Below are positions 5,308 to 5,878 of a stretch of DNA of 5,878 bases, piece after piece. Origin of the DNA: Rhodospirillales bacterium (GTDB lineage: Bacteria; Pseudomonadota; Alphaproteobacteria; Rhodospirillales; 2-02-FULL-58-16); assembly GCA_021775195.1 (NCBI GenBank), contig JAJFIG010000470.1, positions 1 through 5,878 of the forward strand, given 5' to 3'. The position numbers and the translations under genes were made by a program. The notes below the pieces were generated by a model. The model was not told the DNA's origin and made no database searches. It saw nothing but the letters and a program-made list of their open reading frames with translations. Numbering within the stretch: position 1 is the first letter of the stretch; every line of letters starts with the position of its first letter.

Positions 5308-5878
5308 ATGGAAAAGGAAATGGAAACCCTGACCCGGTTCATCGACACCGTGGTCCAGTTCGCCGTCGCCTACGGATTCCAGATCCTCGGCGCCCTTGTC
5401 TTCCTGCTCATCGGCCTCAAGATCGCCGGCTGGGCCGGTTCCAAGGTCGCCACGATGGCCGAGCGCAAGGACCTCGACGTCACCCTGGGCAAGTTCATCG
5501 GCAACGTCGTCAAGCTCGTCGTCGTCGTCTTCGTCGTCATCATCACGCTGGGCAACTTCGGCATCACCATCGCCCCCCTGATCGCGCTCGCCGGCGCCAG
5601 CGCCTTCGGCGCCACGCTGGCCATCCAGGGCCCCTTGTCCAACTACGGCGCCGGCCTCGCCATCATCCTGGCGCGGCCCTTCGTCGTCGGCAACACGATC
5701 ACGGTCCGGGGCACGTCGGGCGTCGTCAGCGAGGTCAAGCTCGCCGCCACGGTGCTGGTCGGCGAGGACGGCGAGCGCATCACCGTTCCCAACAAGCAGA
5801 TCGTCGGCGAGGTCCTCACCAACTCCCACGGCCACCGGGTGGTCCAGAGCAAGCTCTGCATCGCCGCCGGCGCCGACG
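5308..5878 (+). CDS. MscS-family mechanosensitive channel, partial at the right edge
   Basis: MscS channels open under membrane tension on osmotic downshock and release solutes. 190 residues are visible. Helix 1 is at about 22-42, helix 2 at 66-81 (VVKLVVVVFVVIITLG), and the pore helix TM3 at about 88-122 with the signature GASAFGATLAIQGPLSNYGAG (96-116; compare the Ala/Gly-packed AxGxALQGSLSN core of E. coli MscS). The beta domain follows: RPFVVGNTITVRGTSGVV (123-140), then the ERITVPNKQIVGEVLTN segment. The C-terminal cytoplasmic cage lies outside the window. Only three helices precede the beta domain, so this is a short, MscS-type protein and not a large MscK type. The start ATG 5308 has GAGGGA 7 bases upstream; an in-frame GTG at 5305 is possible. 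It diverges from the YqaE-like operon; joint envelope-stress control is plausible but not shown. Confidence 0.9.
   Translation, partial: MEKEMETLTRFIDTVVQFAVAYGFQILGALVFLLIGLKIAGWAGSKVATMAERKDLDVTLGKFIGNVVKLVVVVFVVIITLGNFGITIAPLIALAGASAFGATLAIQGPLSNYGAGLAIILARPFVVGNTITVRGTSGVVSEVKLAATVLVGEDGERITVPNKQIVGEVLTNSHGHRVVQSKLCIAAGAD

Noticed and set aside
5515..5545. Run of GTC/ATC trinucleotides resembling a microsatellite
   Set aside because: It encodes the Val/Ile-rich second helix of the MscS-like channel, so codon bias explains it.

Overview
Most of this window (about 1,500 to 5,878) is high-GC DNA whose codons strongly prefer G or C in third position. It looks like the chromosome of a GC-rich alphaproteobacterium. 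A Rhodospirillales-type host is my best guess, based on the DUF6460-like small membrane protein, the roughly 660-residue PBP1A-type protein and the overall style. That is inference from recognised families, not from a search. The left 720 bases are clearly different: AT-rich, with mixed codon use, and holding part of a murE-like gene. The change in composition falls next to a GC-rich hairpin at 743-764.

Layout: 1-720 (-) is a MurE-type Mur ligase, cut by the window edge at its C-terminal side and lacking most of its N-terminal domain and any ATG. 743-764 is a terminator-like hairpin. 775-921 (-) is a 48-residue small protein with a good ribosome binding site. 922-1106 is an AT-rich promoter-like tract. 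1107-1496 holds no gene I can support. 1497-1513 is a hairpin just before a class A penicillin-binding protein reading frame (1528-3516, +). That frame is broken by one in-frame TAG at 2098-2100, inside the transglycosylase domain. Tail to tail with it, on the minus strand, come a four-helix membrane protein (3519-3953), an RraA/HMG-aldolase family protein (4066-4725), a two-helix DUF6460-like protein (4755-5021) and a 59-residue YqaE/Pmp3 protein (5035-5214). The last three are close enough to form one operon, read in the order YqaE, DUF6460-like, RraA-like. Divergent from it, an MscS-family channel gene begins at 5308 and runs off the right edge.

The common theme is the cell envelope: peptidoglycan precursor ligation (MurE), peptidoglycan polymerisation and cross-linking (PBP), small inner-membrane proteins linked in other organisms to membrane or salt stress (YqaE/Pmp3), and an osmotic safety valve (MscS). 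The RraA-family enzyme is the metabolic exception. I found no CRISPR array, rRNA, tRNA or recognisable transposase, and no convincing new multi-gene system. The observations most worth checking are the amber codon in the PBP and the truncated, compositionally foreign murE next to an intact small gene.
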